From a virus, in IMG/VR virus record IMGVR_UViG_3300032265_000877, positions 1 to 64,000 of that record: a stretch of 64,000 nucleotides of DNA; one strand, written 5' to 3'. A program made the translations under genes and the position numbers. The notes beneath the pieces were generated by a model that saw only the letters and a program-made list of their open reading frames with translations, was not told the origin of the DNA and did not search any database. This document shows, piece after piece, positions 22,558 through 32,700 of this stretch. Each line of letters starts with the position of its first letter. Position 1 is the first letter of the stretch.

Positions 22558-24147
22558 TTATACAATAGAACTCTGTAAGAACTGCTTTAAGCTACCAGCG
22601 CTCATTTCTACTCCGCCGTCCTCAGTTATACCCTCACCATCAATAACAGCATTGGCTAAGGCGTTCTTCTGCTGTAAAACCTCCCATTGGCGCTGCTCAA
22701 TAGAGCCTGTAGCAATGATGTCAGTAATAACAATAGAAGGCCACAGACTAGAGGCGCGCTTGATACGACCATTGCGTTGGACGGCTGTGCCTGAGCTCCA
22801 TGGCAGGTCATAGTTAATCAGTAGATTAGCGGCAGGTAGATCCACCCCATAACCACCAGCGTCACTAGATATAAGAACACGCACAGCGGGGTCTGTATTA
22901 AAAACAATCTTGTTAGTCTCTTTAGTCTTAGCGTCTAACTTGCCTGAATAAAGGCGGCATTGTTCTCGGCCCAAAGCGTCAGCAATCATGTCCAGCATGT
23001 ATACATAGGTAGCAAAGATAACTACCTTATTCTCGTCATTCTGCTCTAGAAAGTCTTTTACATACTGAACTAGGTAGTCAAGCTTAGGTGAGCTAGTAAC
23101 ACCCTCAAGGGCACCTCCAATAACCAGCTCATTTGCGTATGCAGAGCCTTCTCCATTCATCAACTCAAACTTACTAGAGCTAGTACGGAGCAGGTCTGGG
23201 TGAGAGCAGAGCATCTTTAGGCAACCAATCTTAGACATGATCTTGCCACGCATCTCGTCTTCAGGGCCTCCTCGTGAAGACTCTAAACCGTAATGCGAAA
23301 AAACATTAAAAGATGCTCCAAATAAAGTCTGAGCTTCTTCTAAGTCAAACAAAAGATCATTTACAATCTTGGAGTAAAGCTTGCTTGTTTTACGATCAAA
23401 GCTAATCTTGATTGGGTCTTGATGAATGGTCTCTGGAAGGTAAGGAGCTACATCTGGATCTTTCTGAGCTTTACGAACAGAGGCGGCCTTCATAGTGGTG
23501 TGCAGGGTGGACAAGTTTCTATAGTAATCAACGCCACCCCAGCTATTTCTTACAATAAAAGCTGAGTCAAAGATGTCAAAGCGACCAAGAACAGAAGGGT
23601 CAACAAATTGCATGATGGAGTACAGCTCTTCAGGCTTACCATTTTCAATAGGGGTACCCGTAAGAGCAAAGCGATAAGGGGTCTGAATTAGCTTCTTAAC
23701 TTGCTTGGAGCGCTTAGACTTAAATGATTTAATGGCCGTAGCCTCATCAAGGACTACAAATCCTCTAGGGAGTCCTTCAACAAACTTCCAGTCGTTGACC
23801 ACTTGTTCGTAGTTAAGAATAATGTAATCAACCCCAGAGTTACGCCAATCATAAGCCTCTTGGTATTGCTTTTCTCTTTTAGACGGGGTTCCATCAATGA
23901 CCAAAGCGTGTGAAGTGCCATCTGTAAACTTCTCAATCTGGTTAGCCCACTGGTATTTAAGTGAGGATAAGCAAATGATAAGGCCTGGCTCATCTATTTT
24001 CCGCTCATCCATCAAGCGTTCTATAGCGGCTATGGTAATAACAGTCTTACCCAAACCCAAGTCATAGGCAACCAGCATGCTAGAGCGGTCACACATGCGA
24101 TCTACTGCCTCAGGTTGATAAGGGAGAAGCGTCCCTGTAAAGGTCAT
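22558..24147 (-). CDS. SNF2-family DNA helicase/translocase
   Basis: The 529-residue protein has the superfamily 2 motifs: LGLGKT (I), LDEATAIKS (II), ALTGTP (III), then the C-terminal lobe with VIFATYVYMLD, SSDAGGYGVDL and NGRIKRASS (VI, arginine finger). It is an ATP-driven DNA translocase that could remodel forks or remove proteins. It overlaps the dNMP kinase gene by four bases. Confidence 0.9.
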   Translation of the reverse strand: MTFTGTLLPYQPEAVDRMCDRSSMLVAYDLGLGKTVITIAAIERLMDERKIDEPGLIICLSSLKYQWANQIEKFTDGTSHALVIDGTPSKREKQYQEAYDWRNSGVDYIILNYEQVVNDWKFVEGLPRGFVVLDEATAIKSFKSKRSKQVKKLIQTPYRFALTGTPIENGKPEELYSIMQFVDPSVLGRFDIFDSAFIVRNSWGGVDYYRNLSTLHTTMKAASVRKAQKDPDVAPYLPETIHQDPIKISFDRKTSKLYSKIVNDLLFDLEEAQTLFGASFNVFSHYGLESSRGGPEDEMRGKIMSKIGCLKMLCSHPDLLRTSSSKFELMNGEGSAYANELVIGGALEGVTSSPKLDYLVQYVKDFLEQNDENKVVIFATYVYMLDMIADALGREQCRLYSGKLDAKTKETNKIVFNTDPAVRVLISSDAGGYGVDLPAANLLINYDLPWSSGTAVQRNGRIKRASSLWPSIVITDIIATGSIEQRQWEVLQQKNALANAVIDGEGITEDGGVEMSAGSLKQFLQSSIV

Positions 24148-24677
24148 ACAAACAAACCTACCATACGAGCTTTAATCATTGCCTCAAGATCTTCAAGAGC
24201 GCTATCGTTAATAAAGATGCAATCAACAGGGTAATCGTTTAACTCGTTCTCGGATACATGGTTATTTATTGGACCAACTCCTGGGCGTTCTACCCGCCAA
24301 ATCGGCCCACCAAACACATCCTTTACCCACACGGCTTCATTTATAAATCGCACGTCAGTAATAACATAGTTGGCAGTTCTATCTAAATTCTTTGTGGCTT
24401 CTAAAACCCAATGATTGTCGCCAAAGATCTTACGAGCGCCTACGCCCAACGACTGTAATAACCTTCTAACCTCAGGCTTTGCTTTAGTAAGTTCCCAGCC
24501 ATAGTCTTCAAGCATAGAGCTTAAGTGATGGCCATTCTCAAGAATAGGGTCCATCTCAACCAGTAGGTCTTTTATCTTGTCCGCAAAAGCTACGCGCGTA
24601 AAACCATAATGCTCAACAAGAACTTTAGCTACTGAGTCTTTACCGCTTCTAGCAAACCCTGTAAGACCGATGATCAT
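24144..24677 (-). CDS. deoxynucleoside monophosphate kinase
   Basis: The 177-residue protein has the P-loop GFARSGKDS, a FADKIKDLL segment, and VITDVRFINEA, matching the T4 gp1-type dNMP kinase family. It phosphorylates dNMPs to dNDPs and complements the ribonucleotide reductase for nucleotide supply. It is coupled to the primase and SNF2 genes by four-base overlaps. Confidence 0.85.
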   Translation of the reverse strand: MIIGLTGFARSGKDSVAKVLVEHYGFTRVAFADKIKDLLVEMDPILENGHHLSSMLEDYGWELTKAKPEVRRLLQSLGVGARKIFGDNHWVLEATKNLDRTANYVITDVRFINEAVWVKDVFGGPIWRVERPGVGPINNHVSENELNDYPVDCIFINDSALEDLEAMIKARMVGLFV

Positions 24678-25600
24678 GCAATAGCCTTCTCTCCACGAAT
24701 CATGTGCTGTGCGTTCTGTAACCCCATCAAGACCTCTGCGCGACTCATGGCGCCTACATCTTTTACATCAATGTCTTTGTAGTTAAAAAACCAAGCCTCA
24801 GCTTTTAGTTCTCGGCATCGTGTAATCATATCTCTAGAGGCTACTTTGCCAGCCTCATCGTTGTCAAAAGCAAAAATGATGCGGTCTGCCCCACGAATAG
24901 CGCTTAACTGCTCAATGCTAATAGCGCAGCCAAAAGTAGCAACGCCTCCTGTAATTCCTATTGAGGCTAAGCGAACAACATCTAAAGGAGACTCAACAAC
25001 AATCATGTCGTCCGATTTGTACTGTTGATACCCAAAAAGAGCTTTGCCCTTTTTCATACCTTTTGGATGGTTATTAAAGTAACGAGTACTGAAGCCTTTT
25101 TCTTGCCACCCTAGTAACGTTCCGTAGACATGGCGTACAGGGATGATCCAGTTACCACGATGACGATCCCATCTAATCCCATATAAGTTAGCGGCTTCAC
25201 GGGTTAATCCCCTAGCCTGTAAAGCCTCAGCAGGGACATCTACAAAGGCACCGAGCATTGACTCAGTAACTCTAACTGCCTCTTCTTCCTGCTTCTTCTC
25301 TGGCTCAGTCAAACGCATAAGACGCGCTACCAAGTTGAGGTTGGTGTTAGCCCAGTCAGTTGCTTGGTCTAACGGAACACCACGAACATATGCAACTAAC
25401 GAGTAAAGGTTGCCCTTAAACCCACAAGAAAAACAGATGTGAGCGCCGGAATCGGCGTTGATATACCAAGAGGGGTTACGATCTGGATGCCCTGTTCGCT
25501 CCTCATGTGCTGGGCATTCCCCTTGCACTTCCCAACCACGAGTTCCAATGACCTTAATGCCAAGGTCGGCAAGAGTCTCCTGCATCTCTTCTACTGTCAT
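24674..25600 (-). CDS. DNA primase (CHC2 zinc finger plus Toprim)
   Basis: The 308-residue protein has an N-terminal zinc finger (C29, H32, C56, C59) and a central Toprim domain with VVESPLDVV (Glu) and FAFDNDEAGK (Asp pair). It would make RNA primers for lagging-strand synthesis and pairs with the DnaB-type helicase encoded next to it, as two separate proteins rather than a T7-like fusion. Confidence 0.9.
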   Translation of the reverse strand: MTVEEMQETLADLGIKVIGTRGWEVQGECPAHEERTGHPDRNPSWYINADSGAHICFSCGFKGNLYSLVAYVRGVPLDQATDWANTNLNLVARLMRLTEPEKKQEEEAVRVTESMLGAFVDVPAEALQARGLTREAANLYGIRWDRHRGNWIIPVRHVYGTLLGWQEKGFSTRYFNNHPKGMKKGKALFGYQQYKSDDMIVVESPLDVVRLASIGITGGVATFGCAISIEQLSAIRGADRIIFAFDNDEAGKVASRDMITRCRELKAEAWFFNYKDIDVKDVGAMSRAEVLMGLQNAQHMIRGEKAIA

Positions 25601-26829
25601 AGGTCGTTGTTATCCATCTCTCTAAAAGCGCCAGTGTTCCAATCCCACATTAGTGACACCTCACTAAGGCCTGAGTTACGGCTGGCAATAACACGAAGCA
25701 ATCGGGTGTCATCTACGTTCTCATCCTCGCGCTGAAGACCAAAGATAACGTCAGCATCTTGGTGGAAAGATGAAGAGTAACCGATAGAGTCTGCGCTAAC
25801 CTGACCCTTTTTCATCTTCCATGCAAGAGCCTGAGTAGAGATAACAACAGGCTTGTTAATCTTCATAGCCAATCGCTTAAGGCTACGAGTGATCTGAGTG
25901 ATGGCTTGTGGGGTATTGGACTCGCCTGTAACCTCATCAAACATAAGGTAGGTACCATCGATAAACACAATGTCTGGGTTCTTACCTTGAATCTTGCTGG
26001 CTACAGCGCTAACAGTCAAACCGCTGGAGGAGTCTGTAAACCAAAAGTCATCGTTCATAGACTGAATGCTGGTAACAATACGTTCGTATCGTTGCTCTTC
26101 TTCGTCTGTAAGCGTTCCTGTCATAAGGCGCTTGTGTGAGATGCGAGCGCGCATAGCGTAGTAACGAGTCTTCTGCTCGTTGTTGCTCATCTCAAAAGAC
26201 ATAAACATAGGCTTGTGACCGTTAAGGTGACAGTTAATAGCTATCTGCAAAGCAAGCGTTGACTTACCTGTCTTAGGGGGTGCAACAATAACTACTAGCT
26301 GACCTGGTTGTAGGCCTGAGGTAGAAGCATCCATAGTTGGAAAGCCGGTAGGTAGACCTAGTAACCCTGGACTGTTCTTACGGTTTATGTACTCTTCCAT
26401 AGCAGACTTAGCTGCTTTTCTAATCTCAAGGTCGGTAGTAGAGCCAAGGCCTGTTTGTTCTAAAAGGGCAAAGCCTTGCTGCAACTTAAGAAGTGCGTCT
26501 TCGTGAGAGTTAGGCTTCTTAGACTCAAGTGACTGACTAGCATCAATCATCGTATTAATAATTAAAGACTTACGCCGTCCTTCTACTAACCTGTCAATGA
26601 AGTAGTCAATGTGGTCTTCAACAACTGGTGGCGTGTAGTTTCTAAAGTTGGACTGAATGACTTCTAGGCTTGGGCACTCTTGATACTCAGTGTAGTGATG
26701 TTGTAAAAACCTATACAGATTCTTCTCTTCAGTGTCAGAGAACCACTCTTCAGTAATACCGCGCTCAAGGGCATAGCCAATGCTCTTATCAGTAACGATC
26801 TTGCTTAATAGATAAGCTTCATTATTCAT
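25597..26829 (-). CDS. DnaB-like replicative helicase
   Basis: The 410-residue protein has an N-terminal helical domain, then a RecA-like core with Walker A APPKTGKST (183-191), Walker B around 287-297 (DIVFIDGTYLM), and SSSFHQDADVIFGLQR near the arginine-finger region. It unwinds DNA as a hexamer ahead of the polymerase. It overlaps the primase gene by four bases. Confidence 0.9.
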   Translation of the reverse strand: MNNEAYLLSKIVTDKSIGYALERGITEEWFSDTEEKNLYRFLQHHYTEYQECPSLEVIQSNFRNYTPPVVEDHIDYFIDRLVEGRRKSLIINTMIDASQSLESKKPNSHEDALLKLQQGFALLEQTGLGSTTDLEIRKAAKSAMEEYINRKNSPGLLGLPTGFPTMDASTSGLQPGQLVVIVAPPKTGKSTLALQIAINCHLNGHKPMFMSFEMSNNEQKTRYYAMRARISHKRLMTGTLTDEEEQRYERIVTSIQSMNDDFWFTDSSSGLTVSAVASKIQGKNPDIVFIDGTYLMFDEVTGESNTPQAITQITRSLKRLAMKINKPVVISTQALAWKMKKGQVSADSIGYSSSFHQDADVIFGLQREDENVDDTRLLRVIASRNSGLSEVSLMWDWNTGAFREMDNNDL

Positions 26830-27233
26830 AAGTAGTTGAAGTCCATTCCCCAGTGTCCGTACCGTAACAGATTTTTTGGCATGTCTATAACGCCAAGAAC
26901 TTCAGGTCTGTAAGGCAAGTCTTGCATTACAGCCTCTATAGAATCGTAGGCTCTGGAGTAACGAAATGGGTTAGTCCCCATTGCATCTAAAGTAAGCATC
27001 AACTCTTCAAGGTCCTCTGAGTTAATCTCATATGAAATCATCTCAAGGGTGACCCCTTTGCGCGTGGTGTACAAGTAAAACTTACTAAGGATGTCTTTAC
27101 GGAGCTTTAGCTCCCGATTAACCTTAGGGATGATTTTAAACCGTTTTGTAACACTGGATTCCACAATTGAAAACGCGTCTGTTGTAACGAGTATTCTCTT
27201 GGGGAGCTCATTGCTGATGTCCCCGTTCTTCAT
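26826..27233 (-). CDS. hypothetical protein (135 aa)
   Basis: A mixed alpha/beta protein without cysteines or known motifs; the second half contains MLTLDAMGTNPFRYSRAY. It overlaps the helicase gene by four bases, so it is probably a replisome accessory protein. No family recognised. Confidence 0.65.
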   Translation of the reverse strand: MKNGDISNELPKRILVTTDAFSIVESSVTKRFKIIPKVNRELKLRKDILSKFYLYTTRKGVTLEMISYEINSEDLEELMLTLDAMGTNPFRYSRAYDSIEAVMQDLPYRPEVLGVIDMPKNLLRYGHWGMDFNYL

Positions 27234-27539
27234 TTAGTAGACCTCAATCCTTCCGTACTTAATGACAAACTCTCTAAAGTTTTGAGCCGACTTCTTAGCC
27301 TTATCTGCGTCTTCTTCTGTAGCCCTACTAGATATCTCTAGCGGGTAAGTCCCATTGTTACTGTCAATGCGGGACTTAACAAAACGTGAATGCTTACAAG
27401 TACTACGCCCTCTAAACCCAGGGCAGGTGCAGAATAGAGTACCTTGCTCATCCCCTGATACCTCATAGATACCTGGTCCAGGGCTTTGAGTCTGACTCAA
27501 AAAGACCTGAATAAGCTTGGTAGTCATTGCTCTACTCAC
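27234..27539 (-). CDS. SWIM-type zinc finger protein (101 aa)
   Basis: CTCPGFRGRSTCKH matches the SWIM zinc finger (C-x-C-xn-C-x-H), a fold that binds DNA or proteins. Two starts are possible: GTG at 27539, giving a GTGA overlap with the loader gene, and ATG at 27527. It lies in the replication run. Confidence 0.7.
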   Translation of the reverse strand: MSRAMTTKLIQVFLSQTQSPGPGIYEVSGDEQGTLFCTCPGFRGRSTCKHSRFVKSRIDSNNGTYPLEISSRATEEDADKAKKSAQNFREFVIKYGRIEVY

Positions 27540-28219
27540 TTTCTTAGATCCGATGTCTTGATAACTACGCTCATGAAAGACTCGTGAGCAAAACTCTCAG
27601 TTGCATCCCCATATACAGAGCCCCAATTTTTTAACAAGATATTTGTAGTAACAATAGTAGGCAGTCCATTGTTAAATCGTGTGCGCAACACATGATGCAA
27701 CATACTTTTTTGCCATCCAGATAAAGATGCGTGTTCTTTACCTAGATCATCAATGATCAGTACACGTATGTTGTAAGAGTCGTTTGGACAGTCACCCAAG
27801 AGGCCTTGATATAAAATCTGACTGTCGTCATCAGCGTCTTCCATTAGATCGCCTTTAAGATTAAGTATGTCGTTAAAGGTAATGAAGTAGCAAGGACGTA
27901 TAAGCACACGACCCTCTTTAACGTCAAAAGCCTCAATAGGGAACCGCGTCATAATCTCTTGAATGATGGAAAGCGCTAACGTAGTTTTACCGTGACCAGG
28001 CTCTCCACAGAGAAGTAACCCTCTACCGCATCTAGAGTTGCCTACAGAACGAACAACCTCTCCGTTCTCTAACGCATCCATCCAAACGTCAATTGAGTCA
28101 CGAGCAGCTGTTGTTATAACGGTGCAGTCATCTAGTAACCAGCCAAGGCGGTTTGGATTTATGTTTGCAGCCTTTACCCAAGCCTTGCGTCGTATCTTTA
28201 ACTCATCAAGATTAAACAC
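27536..28219 (-). CDS. DnaC/IstB-like AAA+ helicase loader
   Basis: The 227-residue protein has Walker A GEPGHGKT, Walker B VLIIDDLGKEH, and TIVTTNI as the sensor 1 region. It resembles DnaC-type loaders, and with the DnaB-like helicase two genes downstream it probably loads the helicase at the phage origin. Confidence 0.85.
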   Translation of the reverse strand: MFNLDELKIRRKAWVKAANINPNRLGWLLDDCTVITTAARDSIDVWMDALENGEVVRSVGNSRCGRGLLLCGEPGHGKTTLALSIIQEIMTRFPIEAFDVKEGRVLIRPCYFITFNDILNLKGDLMEDADDDSQILYQGLLGDCPNDSYNIRVLIIDDLGKEHASLSGWQKSMLHHVLRTRFNNGLPTIVTTNILLKNWGSVYGDATESFAHESFMSVVIKTSDLRK

Positions 28220-29040
28220 TAGAACCTTTCCAACTGCCGCTTAGATATCTCTTTAGCTTTTTCTACATCTTCAGAGGTGATAGTGCTTTGTTGAGCCGCT
28301 ATCTGCAGGCTACCAAAGTCACGAAGGAACAATCGCCAGACCATATCAGAGTCCTTGATCTTCTTCTCATGATCTAGCCGACCGAAGAAGATATCCATCA
28401 TCTTGACCTCAACGTCTCCTGTAGTGCCATAACTCTTTCGCGCCTTTGCGTACGCCGTTTTAAATACCGCTCGAGAACCCTCCCACGGAGTTATGTCCCA
28501 CCTGACCATGCGGTTGGCGAACTCAAAGACTGCGTTGTCTATAGACCAATGGTTTGGATCGCGATTGATATTGGCGGCCATAGCCTTTTCAGCCTTAGCG
28601 TTGCGAGCCTCGCGGTACTCGCGGTCACGGAGTTCTTTATCTCGGCGCTTGAGCTCGGCCATCTCCTCGGGGTCTTGCTCTATTTGACCTAATGAGTTCC
28701 ATTCATCATTCATCGCTTCTTCTCCCCGTTTGGCTTCGCCAAACCCTATTTTTTTACTTATAAATGTATTAGTATTTAGTACTAAATTGCTATACAGCTG
28801 TGACTGCTGTATCAGAAGTGCCGATTTGGGACTCCCATCGGTTAGCCGCGAAACGGTAATGTACTTGCCGTTGATAACCTCCCGAGTGGTTTTAATGTAG
28901 CCAGCCTCTCGGAGCTCCTTTAAGACAGCCAGCATGGTTTTGCGACCCTCTGAAAAAATCCGAGCAAGGTTCTCAGCGCTGATATTAGCCTCTGATTCTT
29001 GTAGATACATGTAGACCCCTAGGGCACGGGCTGAAATCAC
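28219..29040 (-). CDS. winged-helix replication initiation-like protein
   Basis: The N-terminal ~80 residues form a winged helix (ARALGVYMYLQESE, LARIFSEGRKTMLAVLKELREAG, KYITVSRL). The rest is highly charged and helical. Its position just upstream of the helicase loader suggests an origin-binding or DnaD-like initiation role. The start is GTG, overlapping the preceding stop (GTGA). Confidence 0.65.
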   Translation of the reverse strand: MISARALGVYMYLQESEANISAENLARIFSEGRKTMLAVLKELREAGYIKTTREVINGKYITVSRLTDGSPKSALLIQQSQLYSNLVLNTNTFISKKIGFGEAKRGEEAMNDEWNSLGQIEQDPEEMAELKRRDKELRDREYREARNAKAEKAMAANINRDPNHWSIDNAVFEFANRMVRWDITPWEGSRAVFKTAYAKARKSYGTTGDVEVKMMDIFFGRLDHEKKIKDSDMVWRLFLRDFGSLQIAAQQSTITSEDVEKAKEISKRQLERF

Positions 29041-29699
29041 TCCCTAGACCCCTTCTTGGGCGTTTCTGTGGCCTTCAGGAGTTCGGCTGCCACCTCTCTG
29101 GCGATCATTTTAGCTAAAGCTTGGACACCTAGATAAAAGTCCTCAGCCAGCTCCTCATCCTCTAGGTCTTCGTCGTCAAAGTCCTCAAGGTCCTCAAGGT
29201 CCTCTTCGACTTCCTCCTCTGGCTTAAAGAACTCTTCCAGCTCAGGGATAGACGGGTTCAATATAACCTCAGACGCGCCTGGGTTGAACTTAATCGGCAT
29301 CAAGCCCTCGGTCAGATCAAAAGAAGGCACCTTATGCTTGTCAAAGATGCTTAAGAGGTTATTGGTGCCTTGATCCTCATCATCTACCAATATAAAGGCT
29401 ATGACGTTGGTGCCTTTTAATTTAGTGCACGCAGTATCAAACGGAGTGTCGGAGTGGCTTACCGATGAAGAGGGTATGCCCTCATAGTTAGCGTCTTCTC
29501 TGCAGAAGAGCAGTATGTCTTTGCTCTTGTCTTTAGCAAGTTGCGCAGCAAAGATCTGCCCTTGACTTGGGCGCTTCTCATACGGGAATACAAAGGTAAC
29601 GTCTTGTCCGTGCCCGTATACGTAGTCTTCAATTAGTGCTTCTACATTTGCGCGGCTGGTCTGTCCATCACCGGCAACTATTACGTAGTATTTGTCCAT
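29037..29699 (-). CDS. hypothetical protein with acidic segment (220 aa)
   Basis: The first ~140 residues alternate strands and helices in a Rossmann-like way (YYVIVAGDGQTSR, DILLFCRED, VIAFILVDDEDQG). A run of about 40 almost wholly Glu/Asp residues follows, then a helical tail. It heads the replication run. No family recognised; the acidic run may mimic DNA or bind basic partners. Confidence 0.65.
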   Translation of the reverse strand: MDKYYVIVAGDGQTSRANVEALIEDYVYGHGQDVTFVFPYEKRPSQGQIFAAQLAKDKSKDILLFCREDANYEGIPSSSVSHSDTPFDTACTKLKGTNVIAFILVDDEDQGTNNLLSIFDKHKVPSFDLTEGLMPIKFNPGASEVILNPSIPELEEFFKPEEEVEEDLEDLEDFDDEDLEDEELAEDFYLGVQALAKMIAREVAAELLKATETPKKGSRE

Positions 29700-29703
29700 A
29701 GGA

Positions 29704-29727
29704 CCCCCTGACTTAGGGGGCCTACGC
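29704..29727 (-). other. hairpin overlapping a ribosome binding site
   Basis: CCCCCT and AGGGGG pair across a short loop. On the - strand the 3' arm AGGGGG is also the ribosome binding site four bases before the ATG at 29699. There is no T-tract, so it looks more like a translational control hairpin than a terminator for the tail operon that ends at 29735. Confidence 0.4.
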
Positions 29728-29734
29728 TAGCACA

Positions 29735-32700
29735 TCAGGTTTGCGGTTGTGCAAGATACACGGCGGCGGTACTTCCAAGAGGCAGTACTGCCGCTAATGT
29801 TGACCCAAATAGACGGGTTTGAACTGCGTACTTGTTTTTATAGTAATGGCTACGCGCGGCATTTGCAGACCCCCCTTCCCATACAAAGTCTGAAGCGTCT
29901 CCTGGACCACCTGAGCCGTCAAAGTATGCAAGGACTTGTCCGTAATTTTCAAAGAGAGCTTGGTCAATATAAAGCACGTCGCTATTGGCTACAGAACTCC
30001 AGTTAATTTCTGCACTTGCGTATGCCGCGTTAGTTGGGGCCGCTCCAGTTACATATGGACGCGAGTAAGGTGCAGTGGCTGAGACAGGTGTTCCTATTAC
30101 GGTACTGATTAATGTGTATGACGAGTCGTACCAGTTGATCTTTGTGGTAACAGTTTCAGTAGTTCCGCCTGTCCACGCGTAGCAACTAAATGTGTAGGAC
30201 GTGTTTGGGTAGTAGATATTAAGTAGTTGACTGGTGGTTGACCCGTCCCAAGACTTTACTACCACCGAAGTTGTTCCTGTACCAGTCAAGATAAGAGAGT
30301 GGCCAGTTTGATAAGCAGAACCTGATGTAGCAAGTGATGCTTGGTCAGCAGCCGTTACTGCATATGAGAATGTATACAGTGTTACTGCTGTGATAGTGCG
30401 GTTACCGTTGTAGTTGGAAGAGGTAACTCCAGAGCCAGTTATGTTCGCAAGTGTTACTGAGCTGCCCACTTGTAGAGTGTGAGGGGTTGACACAGTTACA
30501 GTAGCTACGTTAGAGCTTATAGACGTAGCAGTTACTGTGTAAGCAATTGTATTTGGCTGCTTTACTGAAGAGTTTACAGCGGCAGTTGCTGACCCAGTAG
30601 TTGTCCAGGGAGCAGTGGTGCTAGCAAAGTTAGGGTTAGTTAGTTCGTTAATTCTGTTGGCACGTAGTGTCAAGTGGATCTGACGAGCGTCATCAAACGA
30701 GGTTGGAGTGCCTGCTATTTCAAATTGACCGGCATCAAAGAAATGGTGCTCATTAGTTGCTGAGCCACCAATGGATGCAATTGATACTCCAGGGCAAGCA
30801 TAAACCGCACCAGTCGGTGCGACATCCGATACATAAAATCTATAAGAACTGAAGAAAGTGGCAGTGTTATCTGTTGTTCCAGTGGTGCCCGTAGCAGTTC
30901 CTGAACTTGGAGTTGAGGTGCTAAGTAAAGCACCAAAACGGTCAAACCATTTAATCTTTGTGGTTATCGTTCTTGCAGTTGACCCAGATCCTTTAGCCGC
31001 ATAAATACTAAAACAGTAAGTTGTTCCCGCTACTACAGGAATTCCGTTAGTTACTGGCGCATCGTCACCACAGTATGCGTTAATGGTTTGCTGGCTTGTA
31101 GAAGTGTTGTATAGAGCAAAAATTCCATTAGCTTTGTTAGGAAATAGTGTAGGTGCCGTCGACTCTACCCAAGGACTTGGGTACGGAGTTATTAACCCGT
31201 ACTGCCCCGTAACAGGGTTGTACCCTGAACTTGCGGGTAAGTTGGTTGCGCTTGTAAGAGCAAAGCTGATAGAGGTTGGTGTAACCGCTGTAATGGTGTA
31301 AGGGGTTACAGAGTTAAAGAGAGGATAAGGCAAACCACTTACGGTGATGTAGTTACCTACGTCGTACTGTTGGTTGTAACTTGCGCTAAATGTCAGGGTA
31401 GCTACGTTAGAGGTTACCGCAGCGGTAAGAATAGGCAATACAGGTAGCTGGTCATAGTCAGCGGTGCCGTCAATAGATATCCAGTGACCCGTGCTTTCTT
31501 CAAAAGATGAGTCGTTGTAGTCAAGCATTAAGTTATGGCCAATTTGCACGCCCGCAACACTTGGGTTTGGCGTTACTGGGATAACCGTGTAACTTCCAGA
31601 GGCTTTGGCAAACAAGTATGTGGACAGGGTTAATGTGCGAGTAGTAGTGCTGGTATTAGCCACATTTGTAATAAGGGTATTTGGCTGAACACCATTGCCA
31701 AGTATCTCTGATCCAATGGCTATAGCGGTTCCAGCAAGCACAGAAACTACTATGGTGTTAGTTCCCACAGCTCCACCAGAAGAATAGGTGTATAGAGTTG
31801 AACCAACAGGTTGAACTGGGTAATACTGCCCAGACTTTGTGCTTAGATTAAACGTCTCAGCCCCAAGAGGGTCCGGCACTCCCCACCCAGTAAATGATTT
31901 AATAAAAGCAACTAACCCGTTGAGCGAGCCCTTTTGTTTTGTTAGGGTTACTGCTTCTCTAAGAAGAATGCGGTTCTGTTGTAAGCCGATTGCGGGTTCG
32001 TATGTTTGACCAAACTGATTTAACATAGTAGGGATCAGTGTGCCGCTTACAGTCTCTGTGTTGTACTTATTCTCTAAAAGATCGGAGAGAGTTCGAGTAT
32101 AGTCAAGCTGGAAACCAAAATTACTTAAGAAGCTGTATAGATCTGGGTTGTCCCAGTCAGACGTGGCGACATAAGGCTGCGAGATCTTATAGATCTCAGG
32201 CAAATAGTTATACAAGTTATCGGTGTTGCCATAGTTTTTTACGGACAAACCAATTGCGTTACCTGCGTTAGTCCACCTGTACTGTGTTAAGTTATACACA
32301 AAAATTGAGTAGTAATAGAACTGTCCTTGTGTTAATCCCGCAATTACAAATGTTCCTGTTCCGTTTACTACCGAGGAAGATTCAGCATTAATTACTGTAA
32401 AAGAGTAAGAGGATCCAGGTATCACCGTTGCCACAGACGCTACTATAAATAACCCGCTGTAGCCTGTGGGTAAAATACCAGAAATGTTTACGCTGGCTCC
32501 GGGAGAAACTTGTTGATAAGACGAAGAGTAAGTATAGGTTGAATATAGTGCCGTACTAGTTACTGAGGTAATTGAAAATGTAGGTGATGTTGAGTTGACC
32601 CCAGAGTCAATAAAAGTAACAGGATCTTTGCCATTGGCTGCAGTTAATACTTGTACTCCGTCGTATACGTTTACTGGAAAGCCGTAGCTGTTTCTAGTAA

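Noticed and set aside
29704-29727. Intrinsic terminator of the tail operon
   Set aside because: The hairpin lacks a T-tract on the - strand and its 3' arm serves as a ribosome binding site, so it was listed as a hairpin only.
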